Assembly: GCA_043784465.1 (NCBI GenBank)
Contig: JAYVYJ010000081.1
Span: 1-12,335, forward strand
Direction: 5' to 3'
DNA from: Roseiarcus sp043784465
GTDB taxonomy: Bacteria; Pseudomonadota; Alphaproteobacteria; Rhizobiales; Beijerinckiaceae
DNA length: 12,335 bases
Below, in pieces: positions 1-7,231 of the stretch. The first letter of the stretch is position 1. Every line of letters starts with the position of its first letter. The translations under genes were made by a program, and so were the position numbers. The notes under the pieces are model-generated. The model made no database searches. It saw only the letters and a program-made list of their open reading frames with translations, and was not told where the DNA came from.

Positions 1-3
1 TTA

Positions 4-22
4 CCGCGAACGCCCTTCGCGG
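4..22 (-). other. perfect intergenic hairpin, downstream of the pufQ-like gene
   Basis: CCGCGAA at 4-10 and TTCGCGG at 16-22 are exact reverse complements, giving a 7-bp GC-rich stem with a 5-base loop. It begins 24 bases after the stop codon of the pufQ-like gene on the minus strand, so it lies in the leader of whatever follows, which by synteny should be pufB. No T-run is visible because the window ends three bases later. It could be a terminator or attenuator, or a processing/stability hairpin. The inverted repeat is seen directly; any function is inferred. Confidence 0.55.
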
Positions 23-46
23 CGAAAATCGTCGTGAGCTTTTGGC

Positions 47-304
47 TCAGGACAGGCGTTCCGGGCGGCGGCGCCGCTCGGATGATTGCAACATCGAACG
101 CGCCATCAGGGCGTAGGATGTCGCTATGGAAGTTTGCCGGCGCGCTTCGGCGAACCAGTCGCGGGCTGAGGCCTCGTCGCGCTCGCCGAGCAGACGCCGG
201 CCGCCTTCGGCGACGACGAACATCGGCAGCAGCGCGCAATAGACCATGCGGCTCTGCAAGCCTTCAATGCGGGCCGATCCTGCGTAATTCAAAGTCGCCT
301 GCAT
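47..304 (-). CDS. small divergent protein in the pufQ position (putative PufQ-like)
   Basis: An 85-residue protein directly downstream of bchZ, where many purple bacteria carry pufQ ahead of pufBALM. A short hydrophobic stretch (about residues 20-32, MVYCALLPMFVVA) is followed by a charged region and then WFAEARRQT near residues 50-58. This resembles, from memory, the AW-x-EAR-x-IT segment near the C-terminus of PufQ. PufQ is a small membrane-associated protein linked to bacteriochlorophyll supply and assembly of the puf-encoded complexes. The tail is very basic (RRRRPER). The start at 304 is chosen because AGGGAGGT sits at 309-316, four bases upstream; an in-frame ATG at 340 overlaps the bchZ stop (ATGA) but has no comparable ribosome site. 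The typical PufQ core is not clearly conserved, so the family is tentative; the gene itself is well supported by position and ribosome site. Confidence 0.6.
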   Translation of the reverse strand: MQATLNYAGSARIEGLQSRMVYCALLPMFVVAEGGRRLLGERDEASARDWFAEARRQTSIATSYALMARSMLQSSERRRRPERLS

Positions 305-308
305 CGGG

Positions 309-316
309 ACCTCCCT
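309..316 (-). promoter_or_regulatory. ribosome binding site of the pufQ-like gene
   Basis: AGGGAGGT on the minus strand, four bases before the ATG at 304-302. It is among the strongest Shine-Dalgarno matches in the window and favours the internal start over the upstream ATG at 340. A strong independent site also suggests that this small gene is translated well, rather than only by coupling to bchZ. Confidence 0.65.
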
Positions 317-336
317 TGAGTTCAAAGACAAGTAAG

Positions 337-1770
337 TCATGCGCGCGCCTCCATGCCGGCTGCGGTTGTGACGTCGTCCGTCGTCACGCGGGGCGCCCCC
401 CGCTTGCGGGCGGAAGCCTCGGCTTCGTCGCGCAAACGTTTGGCGTAGGAAATGCGGACCAGCTCGGGCTGGTCTTCCACGATGTCGTCAAACAAGGCCT
501 TGGCGGGCGCGTCCCAGGTCGCAACGCCGCGCGCAGGGGTAGGATCGACCTTGTCGAGATCGCTGCCCAGCGGCAGGATGTTGAACAATGCCTCGAACAT
601 GGCGTTGCAAACCTCCTGCAACACATAGGTCGCGCCGGAATAACCCATGAACGGCGTGCCGGTATGGCGACGAACGATGGCCCCGGGGAAGGAGGCGGGT
701 ATATGCATGACACGCGCGCCGGCCTCGGCGGCGTACATTTTCTCGTTGTAGCCGCCAAACATGACAAGCGGGGTCTTGGTGCGGATCGAATCGCGCACCA
801 TCTGATTGTTCGTTTTCTCGCCCGGCTTGCGCGAGACCGCGAACATGCAGGGCAGCCCCATCTCGTCTTCCAGGAAGTGCCGCAAGCCGCGCGCGTAAGT
901 TTCATTCGCGACGACAGCGAAGCTCGCGGCGGCGAAGAAATCCTGCGTCACCGAGCGCCACAAATCCCAGATCGGCTTGATCGTGGTCATCTTCTCGCGC
1001 GCGATGAAGGGCTCGGGGTCGAGCCCGAGCTTTTCAGCCAGCGCGCGGAGGAATTTGGTTGTCGAATGGAGGCCGATAGGCGCCTGGAACCATGGCTTGC
1101 CAAGCGTATTGCAAAGCGAAGCGCCGAACTCGCGGTACATGCAGACATTGGCTTCCGCGTCTGCGAGCCGACCCACCTGAGCGAGATGCGAACCCAGCGG
1201 GAACGTCATCGACACTTCCGCGCCGATGCCCTCGATCAGCCGCGTGACTTCCGCGATGTCGGAGGCGCTATTGAACATGCCGTAGGACGGGCCGATGATG
1301 TTGACCCGCGGCCTGGTCGTGGCCTTCGGCTTGGCGGCTTTGGCTTTTTTGGGTCCGAATTCGTTCCACAACCAGGTCAGCGCCCGGTCCGCCGTCTGCC
1401 ACTGGTCCTCGTCGATGGTGCGCGGCAGGAAACGTTGAAGGTTGGTGCCTTCCGGCGTCACGCCGCCGCCGATCATCTCCGCGATGGAGCCGGTGACCAC
1501 GACCGCGGGCATTTTGGGGTCGAGCGTCTTGTGCGCGCGGCGCATCGCGCCCTCGGTGCCATGGCGGCCCAACTCCTCTTCGGAGAGGCCCGTCACGACG
1601 ATGGGCAATTCGTGCGGCGGCAGCGCGTCGGTGTAATGCAGCACGGAGGTGACCGGCAGGTTCTCGCAACCGACGGGGCCATCGATCACCACCTGCAATC
1701 CCTTGATCGCGGTGAAGACGTAGACGGCGCCCCAGTAGCCGCCCGCGCGGTCATGGTCGAGAACTAACAT
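337..1770 (-). CDS. bchZ: chlorophyllide a reductase (COR) subunit Z
   Basis: A 477-residue NifK/BchB-like subunit of chlorophyllide a oxidoreductase, which reduces the C7=C8 bond of ring B to form the bacteriochlorin. BchY and BchZ form the catalytic heterotetramer that receives electrons from BchX. The N-terminus has DGPVGCENLPV with Cys35, the position known from work on Roseobacter COR to supply the one BchZ ligand to the catalytic [4Fe-4S] cluster. GLSEEELGRHGTEGAMRRA and VVVTGSIAEMIGGG follow and are typical of the family. The last 50 or so residues (PELVRISYAKRLRDEAE onward) look like the small C-terminal domain shared with the dark-operative protochlorophyllide reductase BchB. The start at 1770 shares one base with the bchY stop (TGATG), indicating translational coupling; the frame is open 327 bases further upstream, but only inside bchY. 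The stop is 32 bases ahead of the chosen start of the pufQ-like gene. Length fits the family. Confidence 0.96.
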   Translation of the reverse strand: MLVLDHDRAGGYWGAVYVFTAIKGLQVVIDGPVGCENLPVTSVLHYTDALPPHELPIVVTGLSEEELGRHGTEGAMRRAHKTLDPKMPAVVVTGSIAEMIGGGVTPEGTNLQRFLPRTIDEDQWQTADRALTWLWNEFGPKKAKAAKPKATTRPRVNIIGPSYGMFNSASDIAEVTRLIEGIGAEVSMTFPLGSHLAQVGRLADAEANVCMYREFGASLCNTLGKPWFQAPIGLHSTTKFLRALAEKLGLDPEPFIAREKMTTIKPIWDLWRSVTQDFFAAASFAVVANETYARGLRHFLEDEMGLPCMFAVSRKPGEKTNNQMVRDSIRTKTPLVMFGGYNEKMYAAEAGARVMHIPASFPGAIVRRHTGTPFMGYSGATYVLQEVCNAMFEALFNILPLGSDLDKVDPTPARGVATWDAPAKALFDDIVEDQPELVRISYAKRLRDEAEASARKRGAPRVTTDDVTTAAGMEARA

Positions 1771-3197
1771 CAAGCAGCCTCCGGCGCACGCGGCCAGACG
1801 CCCGCCGTCTTGCCCTCGCCGACGCCTTCGAAGAATTCGCGCATATGGTCGAAGCGCGGCTTGTTGCCGAGCGACGCGTTGATGACCTTCGCGATGGAGC
1901 CGGCTCCGGCGACGCCCATCAGGGGCCGCGCCGAAATCAAATTGGTGAAATAGAGCGAGGGCAACCCTTTCGACTTCGCCGCCTGAACCACCGGCGTCGT
2001 GCCGACGACAAGCTGGGGCTCGTATTCCGCCATCGCCGCGAGATCGTGCTCCAGCGAAGCGCGGAAGCGAACTTCGACGCCCCGGGCGCTCAACCATTCG
2101 GCGTCAGCCTCGGCGAAGCGCGTTTTGGGGCAGGCCGTGCCGACGTAGCGCAGGTCGGCCCCGCTCTCGACCAGCAACCGTGCGACAATCAACTCTGAGC
2201 CCTCGTAGCCCGACAGCGTGATGCGGCCCTTGATGGGCGCTTTCGCCAATGCGGCGGCGATGGCGGGCAGCAGCTTAGCCTTGGCCGCGTCGAGCACGGC
2301 GGCGGGCACGTTGGCGACGCGGGCGATCTGCTCCAACCAGGACGCCGTGCCTTCGACGCCCACCGGGGCCGAGCCGATCAGCGGCCGGCCGGCCGCCTCG
2401 AATTCGCGCGCGCATGCGGTGTAGAACGGGTGGATCGCGGCGGCGGCGACGCAATCGAGCGCACCGTAAAGCTCGCGCCATTCGCGCGTCGGCACGGCGG
2501 GGCCGGCGGCGAGGCCGAGCAGTTCCAGCATGCCGCCGATCTGCACGGGGTCGGCGGGGAACATCTCGCCAATCAAGGCGACGGTCGGCTTTTCCGCGCG
2601 CGCGCCGCGCGGCGCCTGGACGGGTCCGTTTTCGATCTCGCGGCGGGCGTAGGCGAGCATCGCACCGGCCAGCACGTCCTTGGCTTCCGCATGCGTGGGA
2701 ACGCCGAAGCCCGGCACGTCGATGCCGATGATGCGTACGCCGTTGATCGATTTGGGCAGCAGTTTGAGCGGAACGCCAGAGGCGGTCGGCACGCAAAGGT
2801 TGGTGACGACAACCACGTCATATTTGTCGGGATCGGCCAGTTGATGGACAGCGTCGCGAATGTCCTCGAACAACTTTCCCGTGACTAGCGATTCCGAGTT
2901 GAACGGCACGTAGCCGACCGTGCGCTTGGCGCCATAGAAGTGCGACACGAAGGTGAGGCCGTAGACGCAGCAGGCCGAGCCGGAAAGCACCGTAGCCGTG
3001 CGCCGCATCCTGAGGCCCACGCGCAGCGAGCCGAAGGCGGGGCACATGCTTTGCGGCTGGTCGTGCGGGCCGACGGGATAATCTTTGGCGTAACGCTCCA
3101 GCGTCTCGCTCGCGCCTGCCGCCTTGGCGGCCTCGCGCATCGTTTCGCGGCCGGAATGGCAGCCGGTCTTCTCGGGGGCTTGGCCGATGTCTTGCAT
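1770..3197 (-). CDS. bchY: chlorophyllide a reductase (COR) subunit Y
   Basis: A 475-residue NifD/BchN-like subunit of COR, partner of BchZ in the catalytic component. Cys52 (QSMCPAFGSLR), Cys77 (SACCVYGLTF) and Cys135 (TNLCVPTASG) are spaced 25 and 58 residues apart, exactly the spacing of the three BchY cluster ligands described for Roseobacter COR (62, 87, 145). With BchZ Cys35 they should hold the catalytic [4Fe-4S] cluster, so the enzyme looks intact. The doublet Cys76-Cys77 offers a neighbour, but the spacing picks Cys77. The start at 3197 lies five bases after the bchX stop with no good Shine-Dalgarno, so coupling is likely; Met20 (ATG at 3140-3138) is an alternative that keeps all ligands. 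The stop overlaps the bchZ start by one base. The first 30 or so residues are poorly conserved in this family, so the exact start is the only real doubt. Confidence 0.95.
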   Translation of the reverse strand: MQDIGQAPEKTGCHSGRETMREAAKAAGASETLERYAKDYPVGPHDQPQSMCPAFGSLRVGLRMRRTATVLSGSACCVYGLTFVSHFYGAKRTVGYVPFNSESLVTGKLFEDIRDAVHQLADPDKYDVVVVTNLCVPTASGVPLKLLPKSINGVRIIGIDVPGFGVPTHAEAKDVLAGAMLAYARREIENGPVQAPRGARAEKPTVALIGEMFPADPVQIGGMLELLGLAAGPAVPTREWRELYGALDCVAAAAIHPFYTACAREFEAAGRPLIGSAPVGVEGTASWLEQIARVANVPAAVLDAAKAKLLPAIAAALAKAPIKGRITLSGYEGSELIVARLLVESGADLRYVGTACPKTRFAEADAEWLSARGVEVRFRASLEHDLAAMAEYEPQLVVGTTPVVQAAKSKGLPSLYFTNLISARPLMGVAGAGSIAKVINASLGNKPRFDHMREFFEGVGEGKTAGVWPRAPEAA

Positions 3198-3201
3198 GGC
3201 G

Positions 3202-4188
3202 TCAGGCCGCGTCGTAGACGACTTCGAGCGAAGGCTTTTCGATGTGCGTAACGCCGCACATGTCCTCCATGGTCGCCGGCACCAGGGTGACTCCGCGCCC
3301 GACCGCCTCGCCCGAAAACAGGCCCAGCAATCCGTCCTGGGTCAGCGGCCGGGGCTTGTGCGGCGCGGCGGCGACCAGATTGGCGGACAATTCGTCGAAC
3401 AGCGGGGCCCATTGGCTCTCGGGCCGGCCTATGATCTCGTAGGATGCGCTCTTGCGGCGGATGTCGTCGTCAGCCGGGATCGACGCGAGAATGGGGATGC
3501 CGACCAGTTCGGCGAACGCCGCCGCCTCGCCTGTCCCGTCATCCTTGTTAATGACCAACCCGCCGACGCCGACGTTGCCGCCGAGCTTACGGAAATATTC
3601 GACCGCCGAGCAGACATTGTTGGCGACATACAGCGATTGGAGATCGTTGGAGGCGACCACGATCACCTTCTGGCACATGTCGCGCGCGATGGGCAGGCCA
3701 AAGCCGCCGCACACCACGTCGCCGAGGAAGTCGAGCAGCACGTAGTCGAAGCCCCAATCATGGAAGCCGAGTTTCTCCAGCAACTCGAAGCCGTGGATGA
3801 TGCCGCGCCCGCCGCAGCCGCGACCGACCTCCGGGCCGCCCAATTCCATCGCGTAGACGCCGTCGCGCTTGAAACAGACGTCGCCGATGGCGACCTGCTC
3901 GCCCGCCAGCTTCTTGCGCGTCGAAGTCTCGATGATCGTCGGGCACGCGCGGCCGCCAAACAGCAGGGAGGTCGTGTCGCTTTTGGGATCGCAGCCGATG
4001 AGAAGGACTTTTTTGCCGCGGCTCGCCATCATGTAGGAAAGATTGGCGAGCGTGAAACTCTTGCCGATGCCGCCCTTGCCGTAGATCGCGATGATCTGCG
4101 TCTCCTTCTTGGCGGGCGCGGGTTCGGCGATCAGGTGGGTGGGCGGGTTCGCCAACTCGTCCGAGGTCAGGAAGCCTTCGTGGCTCAT
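3202..4188 (-). CDS. bchX: chlorophyllide a reductase iron protein (subunit X)
   Basis: A 328-residue NifH/BchL-family ATPase that passes electrons from ferredoxin to BchYZ, driven by ATP. The P-loop YGKGGIGKS is at residues 36-44, followed by the GCDPKSDTT segment (65-73). The two ligands of the [4Fe-4S] cluster bridging the homodimer are visible as Cys125 in GRGCGGRG and Cys160 in DVVCGGFG. The Asp at 153 in LLDFLGDVVCGG belongs to switch II. An N-terminal extension of about 30 residues before the P-loop strand separates BchX from BchL and NifH and is present here. The start at 4188 (MSHEG) is chosen over an in-frame upstream TTG at 4203 because GGAGAG lies about 8 bases upstream and because it overlaps the bchC stop by four bases (ATGA). 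The gap to bchY is four bases, so bchC-X-Y-Z reads as one translationally coupled unit. Confidence 0.97.
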   Translation of the reverse strand: MSHEGFLTSDELANPPTHLIAEPAPAKKETQIIAIYGKGGIGKSFTLANLSYMMASRGKKVLLIGCDPKSDTTSLLFGGRACPTIIETSTRKKLAGEQVAIGDVCFKRDGVYAMELGGPEVGRGCGGRGIIHGFELLEKLGFHDWGFDYVLLDFLGDVVCGGFGLPIARDMCQKVIVVASNDLQSLYVANNVCSAVEYFRKLGGNVGVGGLVINKDDGTGEAAAFAELVGIPILASIPADDDIRRKSASYEIIGRPESQWAPLFDELSANLVAAAPHKPRPLTQDGLLGLFSGEAVGRGVTLVPATMEDMCGVTHIEKPSLEVVYDAA

Positions 4189-5126
4189 GAAACGTCTCTC
4201 CAATCAAGCACCATTTTCAGACAATCGGCGTCGCCGAAGGCCTTTTCGTAAGCGGAGGCGGCGTCGGCGACGGGCCGGCGGTGGGTGACGAGGCCGTCGA
4301 GCGTCAGCCCGCCGTTCGTCACCATTTGTGCGACGCGCGCGAGGTCGCCCTCGGCCCATTGCGCGGCGACGCTAAATTTTGCATGGCGCATGAAAGCCGG
4401 CGCGAACGCGAAGCTGATGTGGTCATAGAAGCCCGCCAGGACGATCTCGCCGTTGCGCGCGAGGCGCCCCACCAGGGCGTCGACCAGCGAAGCGTCGCCG
4501 CTGACGTCATAGATGACGTCATAATCCGTTCGCGCGTCGTCTCCGGGCGCGAGCACGCGATAGCCGTTCGCGGCTTCGCGCCGCGCGGGGCTGGTCTCCC
4601 ACACGACGATGTCGCGCCCGTCGCGCGCGGCCAGCCGGGCCAGCAACCGGCCGAGCACGCCGTGGCCGACAATCAACGCGGGTCCTTGTTGGCGGGAGGC
4701 CGTCTCCAGCGCATGCAGCGCGGTTGCGGCCAGCGCCAGCAGCACAGCCTCGTCGGCGGCGCCTGCGGGCGCGTCCAGCACGCGCGCCGCCGGCGCGACA
4801 AGCCGGGAAGCCGCGCCGCCGTGGACGCAATGCACGTCCGTGAAACAATGCGCGCCCGGCACGAAGACGCGCGAGCCGATCCTGCTTTGAGCGCGGGCGC
4901 CCGCGTCGATCACGCGGCCGACCGTCTCATAACCGGGAACGAGGGGATAACCCATGCCGGGAAAGGCGGGCATCAGGCCCTGGTAGAGCAGCCGCTCCGT
5001 GCCCGTGCTAACGCCGCTGAATTCGGTGGCGACCAGCACGTCGTCGTCCCTCAGGCCGGTCATCTCGACCGCGCGCAGAGCCAACCGCCCGGGTTCCTCG
5101 AAAATGATGGCTAGCGGCCTCGACAT
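4185..5126 (-). CDS. bchC: 3-hydroxyethyl bacteriochlorophyllide a dehydrogenase
   Basis: A 313-residue MDR-family dehydrogenase that oxidises the 3-hydroxyethyl group to the 3-acetyl group of bacteriochlorophyllide a, using NAD. The N-terminal GroES-like half contains GVSTGTERLLYQG (residues 38-50) and PLVPGYETVGRV (61-72), both characteristic of BchC. The Rossmann half has the glycine motif VGHGVLG at 153-159. The zinc-binding cysteine set of alcohol dehydrogenases is not seen, as expected for this branch. The start at 5126 (MSRPLAIIFEEPG) is preceded by GAGGCG about 5 bases upstream; an extension to 5162 would run over the promoter and is rejected. It follows crtF after a 79-bp gap with its own promoter, and its stop overlaps the bchX start. 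Length matches the family (about 310). Confidence 0.95.
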   Translation of the reverse strand: MSRPLAIIFEEPGRLALRAVEMTGLRDDDVLVATEFSGVSTGTERLLYQGLMPAFPGMGYPLVPGYETVGRVIDAGARAQSRIGSRVFVPGAHCFTDVHCVHGGAASRLVAPAARVLDAPAGAADEAVLLALAATALHALETASRQQGPALIVGHGVLGRLLARLAARDGRDIVVWETSPARREAANGYRVLAPGDDARTDYDVIYDVSGDASLVDALVGRLARNGEIVLAGFYDHISFAFAPAFMRHAKFSVAAQWAEGDLARVAQMVTNGGLTLDGLVTHRRPVADAASAYEKAFGDADCLKMVLDWRDVS

Positions 5127-5166
5127 GGGCGCCTCTGGGAGGCCAGGACAATACCCGGCCATTAAG

Positions 5167-5184
5167 TGTCACTTTAGGATGACA
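5167..5184. promoter_or_regulatory. PpsR/CrtJ-type operator of bchC
   Basis: TGTCACTTTAGGATGACA is an exact TGT-N12-ACA palindrome with five-base arms (TGTCA/TGACA). This is the known recognition sequence of the PpsR/CrtJ repressors, which silence photosynthesis genes under oxygen. It covers the -10 element of the bchC promoter, so bound repressor would block polymerase. A second match lies between crtE and crtD. The motif is seen directly; the identity of the regulator follows from the family, and no ppsR gene is in the window. Confidence 0.8.
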
Positions 5185-5198
5185 TTCGCAGTAGTCAA
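5171..5198 (-). promoter_or_regulatory. bchC promoter (-35/-10)
   Basis: On the minus strand TTGACT (5198-5193) and TAAAGT (5176-5171) are separated by 16 bases; they match the sigma-70 consensus at 5 of 6 and 4 of 6 positions. The -35 lies only 7 bases past the crtF stop. Transcription would start near 5164, giving a leader of about 38 bases. It overlaps the TGT-N12-ACA operator, which supports it. Read-through from crtE/crtF into bchCXYZ remains likely, as in the superoperons of other purple bacteria. Confidence 0.65.
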
Positions 5199-5205
5199 CG
5201 TCTTT

Positions 5206-6306
5206 TTACGACTTCCTCGCAACAAGCGCGCAGACGACCGCCGGACGCGGCGTGGCGAGCGCGCGAACGCGGGTGAAACCGGCGGCGCGCAGCATGTCGG
5301 CGATTTCGGACGCGCGGCGCGGGCGCCCGCGCCCCATGGCGAGCAGATAGAAGCCGAAATAGGCGTCGCCGACCGATTCGGCCCCGCGCACGCCCGACAT
5401 CGGCTCCGCCACCAGGAGCGACCCGCCCGAAGGCAGCGCCGCGAAGGCGCGTTCCAGCAGCGCCTGGGCGGGTGCGTCGTCATGATCGTGCAGCACCCGG
5501 ACCAGCGAGATCGCGTCAAAGCCTTTCGGCAGGTCTTCGTGCAGAAAATCGCCGCCGAATCGGGCGACCCGCTCGGCAAGACCGGCGCTGGCGAAGCGCG
5601 CGCCGGCGCGTTCCACGACCGGCGGAAGGTCGAACAGGCCCATCTTCAGGCGCGGCGCGGCGCTGGCGACTGCGCTCAGAAAGGCGCCCTCTCCGCCGCC
5701 CACGTCGAGCAGGGCCCGCGCGTCGCGGAAATCGTGGACCGACAGCACGTCTTGCGCGACGAGCGCCTGCGAGGCCGCCATCAGTTCGCTGTAGGACGCC
5801 GCCTCAGCGCCGGAACCGCCATAGGCCCAGAAGGCCGGCAGCTTCTCGCCTGCGCCTGCGCGCAACAGCGCGACGGGATCACGCAGATCGTCATAGAGCA
5901 GCGCGTGGTGGGCGACCATCGCCGAAACGCCGGGGTTGCCCAATAGCGCCGCGCCCAGGTCGGCGAGGCCGAATCGGTCGCCCCGGCGCTCACGCAACAG
6001 CCCCAGCGCGGCCGCGCCCTTGAGCAGGCGACGCGCCGCCTCCGGAGAGAGGCCAATGTCGGCGGCCAGATCCGCCGCGTCGCGCGGCCCGTCGGCCAGA
6101 CGCTCGAACACCTCAAGCTTCACGCAGGCGGCGAGGATCTGGCTGTAGACGAAGCCTGCGCTGATATCGAACAGGGCGCGCGCCCTCGCCGTCGCGATGG
6201 GGCGCGTCAACCAGAACCGTGCGGCCCAACGCTGGAAGCGGGGATCGGCGATCAGCCGCGCCCGCCAGTCGCCCCAGGTCAAACGTCCGCGAGGACGCGG
6301 CGCCAC
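5206..6306 (-). CDS. crtF: 1-hydroxycarotenoid O-methyltransferase
   Basis: A 366-residue SAM-dependent methyltransferase that methylates the tertiary hydroxyl introduced by CrtC on acyclic carotenoids (hydroxyneurosporene or rhodopin derivatives), giving the methoxy end groups of spheroidene or spirilloxanthin. The N-terminus has RLIADPRFQRWAARF (17-31) and FDISAGFVYSQIL (46-58), followed by a winged-helix dimerisation domain (about 60-120). Motif I LLDVGGGEG is at 199-207 and RVLHDHDD comes later in the catalytic domain, as in plant-type O-methyltransferases. The start is placed at a GTG (6306-6304), 14 bases after the crtE stop. No ATG precedes the conserved region in this frame outside crtE, and the Shine-Dalgarno is weak, so coupling to crtE is likely; a TTG at 6282 is an alternative. 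An open frame running further upstream to 6615 lies inside crtE and is not used. Confidence 0.93.
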   Translation of the reverse strand: MAPRPRGRLTWGDWRARLIADPRFQRWAARFWLTRPIATARARALFDISAGFVYSQILAACVKLEVFERLADGPRDAADLAADIGLSPEAARRLLKGAAALGLLRERRGDRFGLADLGAALLGNPGVSAMVAHHALLYDDLRDPVALLRAGAGEKLPAFWAYGGSGAEAASYSELMAASQALVAQDVLSVHDFRDARALLDVGGGEGAFLSAVASAAPRLKMGLFDLPPVVERAGARFASAGLAERVARFGGDFLHEDLPKGFDAISLVRVLHDHDDAPAQALLERAFAALPSGGSLLVAEPMSGVRGAESVGDAYFGFYLLAMGRGRPRRASEIADMLRAAGFTRVRALATPRPAVVCALVARKS

Positions 6307-6320
6307 GACGGCGCCGAGCG

Positions 6321-7184
6321 TCAGGCCGCCGCAGCGGCGAGTTGTCTGGGGAAGAACGCCAGCGTCTGCATCTTGATGAGCTTGCGCAGTTCCGTTTCGC
6401 CGGGACAGGCGGGAATGGAAGCGACCGCCCCCTCGACCAGTTCGATCAGGCGCGCCTTGGCCCCGCCGACCCCCAGTTGCGCCGCCGCGTTGGGCCGCAG
6501 CCGCGCGGCGTCCTGGCCCACGGGTTTGCCCAGTTCCTCGACGTCGCACAGCACGTCGCGCAGATCGTCGGCGACCTGGTAGGCTTCGCCGATCTTGTCG
6601 CCTAGCGCCCGCCACGGCGCCGGATCGGCGCCCGCCGCCAGCGCTCCCGCCTGGGCGGCGCCGACGAACAGCGCGCCGGTCTTGGCGCGCTGATATTCCG
6701 ACAGCGGCGCGGTGGGCTCACATTCCCAAGCCTGACCCGCGACGATGCCGCGCGGCGCCCCCACCGCCGTCCCGACGATGCCGATCATCGCCGCCAGCCG
6801 CGCGGGCCGGCGCGCCATTCCGCGCGCGAGCGTCTCGAACGCCAGCACGATCAGCGCGTCGCCCGCCAGCACGGCGAGCGGCTCGCCGAACGCCTTGTGC
6901 AGCGAGGGCTTGCCGCGTCTAAGGTCCGCGTCGTCGAAACAGGGGAGATCGTCGTGCGCGAGCGAGGCGCAATGCATGAGTTCGACCGCGACCGCCGCCG
7001 CGTCGCTCGCTTTGGCGTCCCGATCGCCGCAGGCGCGCGCGACCGCGAGGGTCAGCGACGGGCGGATGCGGTGTCCGCCGGGGAAAACCGCATAGCGCAA
7101 GGCGGCGGCGAGCCGGGGCGGCGAACCCCAGCCTCCGGCTTGACCAATCGCCTGTTCGAGGGCGGATTCCACGCGCTCCGACAT
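6321..7184 (-). CDS. crtE: geranylgeranyl diphosphate synthase
   Basis: A 287-residue trans-isoprenyl diphosphate synthase making C20 GGPP, the precursor of carotenoids and of the bacteriochlorophyll tail. The first Asp-rich motif is DDLPCFDDADLRRGK (from Asp78-Asp79) and the second is DDLRD (Asp206-Asp210); both Mg-binding sites are intact. FPGGHRIRP (34-42) and KTGALF (168-173) are the usual diphosphate-binding segments. KPVGQDAARLRPN is typical of the phototroph CrtE branch. The start at 7184 (MSERVESALEQ) has GGAG 8 bases upstream. The open frame reaching 7244 would cross the promoter and operator and encodes an atypical extension, so it is rejected. It is the first gene of the leftward crtEF-bchCXYZ run, divergent from crtD across 98 bases. 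Confidence 0.95.
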   Translation of the reverse strand: MSERVESALEQAIGQAGGWGSPPRLAAALRYAVFPGGHRIRPSLTLAVARACGDRDAKASDAAAVAVELMHCASLAHDDLPCFDDADLRRGKPSLHKAFGEPLAVLAGDALIVLAFETLARGMARRPARLAAMIGIVGTAVGAPRGIVAGQAWECEPTAPLSEYQRAKTGALFVGAAQAGALAAGADPAPWRALGDKIGEAYQVADDLRDVLCDVEELGKPVGQDAARLRPNAAAQLGVGGAKARLIELVEGAVASIPACPGETELRKLIKMQTLAFFPRQLAAAAA

Positions 7185-7199
7185 GCTCGCGTCTCCATG

Positions 7200-7227
7200 T
7201 TGACTATTTTCGTTGTCACCGTAAATG
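7200..7227 (+). promoter_or_regulatory. candidate crtD promoter
   Basis: On the plus strand TTGACT (7200-7205) and TAAATG (7222-7227) are 16 bases apart. The -35 is good (5 of 6) and the -10 weak (3 of 6). Its -35 is the same sequence as in the bchC promoter. The -10 touches the TGT arm of the operator at 7226-7243, so a bound repressor would hinder both divergent promoters. Tentative. Confidence 0.4.
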
Positions 7228-7231
7228 TCCA
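7203..7231 (-). promoter_or_regulatory. candidate crtE promoter
   Basis: On the minus strand TGGACA (7231-7226) and AATAGT (7208-7203) are 17 bases apart, matching the sigma-70 consensus at 5 of 6 and 4 of 6. Transcription would begin near 7196, a short leader of about a dozen bases that still contains the GGAG ribosome site. The -35 lies inside the PpsR-type operator. This is a reading by eye; an alternative promoter further upstream is possible. Confidence 0.5.

Noticed and set aside
34..1767. Long open frame on the plus strand opposite bchZ (577 codons)
   Set aside because: It is antisense to a well-supported bchZ, has no recognisable domain, is rich in Arg/Gly/Ala as expected of a GC-driven shadow frame, and has no ribosome site.
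1771..2097. Upstream extension of bchZ into bchY
   Set aside because: The extension is out-of-frame bchY coding sequence, and BchZ of standard length begins at 1770 with Cys at position 35 as in characterised enzymes.
3124..4251. Plus-strand open frame opposite bchX (375 codons)
   Set aside because: Composition is that of a shadow of the codon bias of bchX, with no known motif.
6307..6615. Upstream extension of crtF into crtE
   Set aside because: It lies entirely in the 3' part of crtE in another frame and has the composition of a shadow frame; homology to CrtF begins after 6306.
7214..7231. A second full TGT-N12-ACA site overlapping the crtE/crtD operator
   Set aside because: The right arm reads CCA rather than ACA, so it does not meet the consensus; only the outer inverted repeat is reported.
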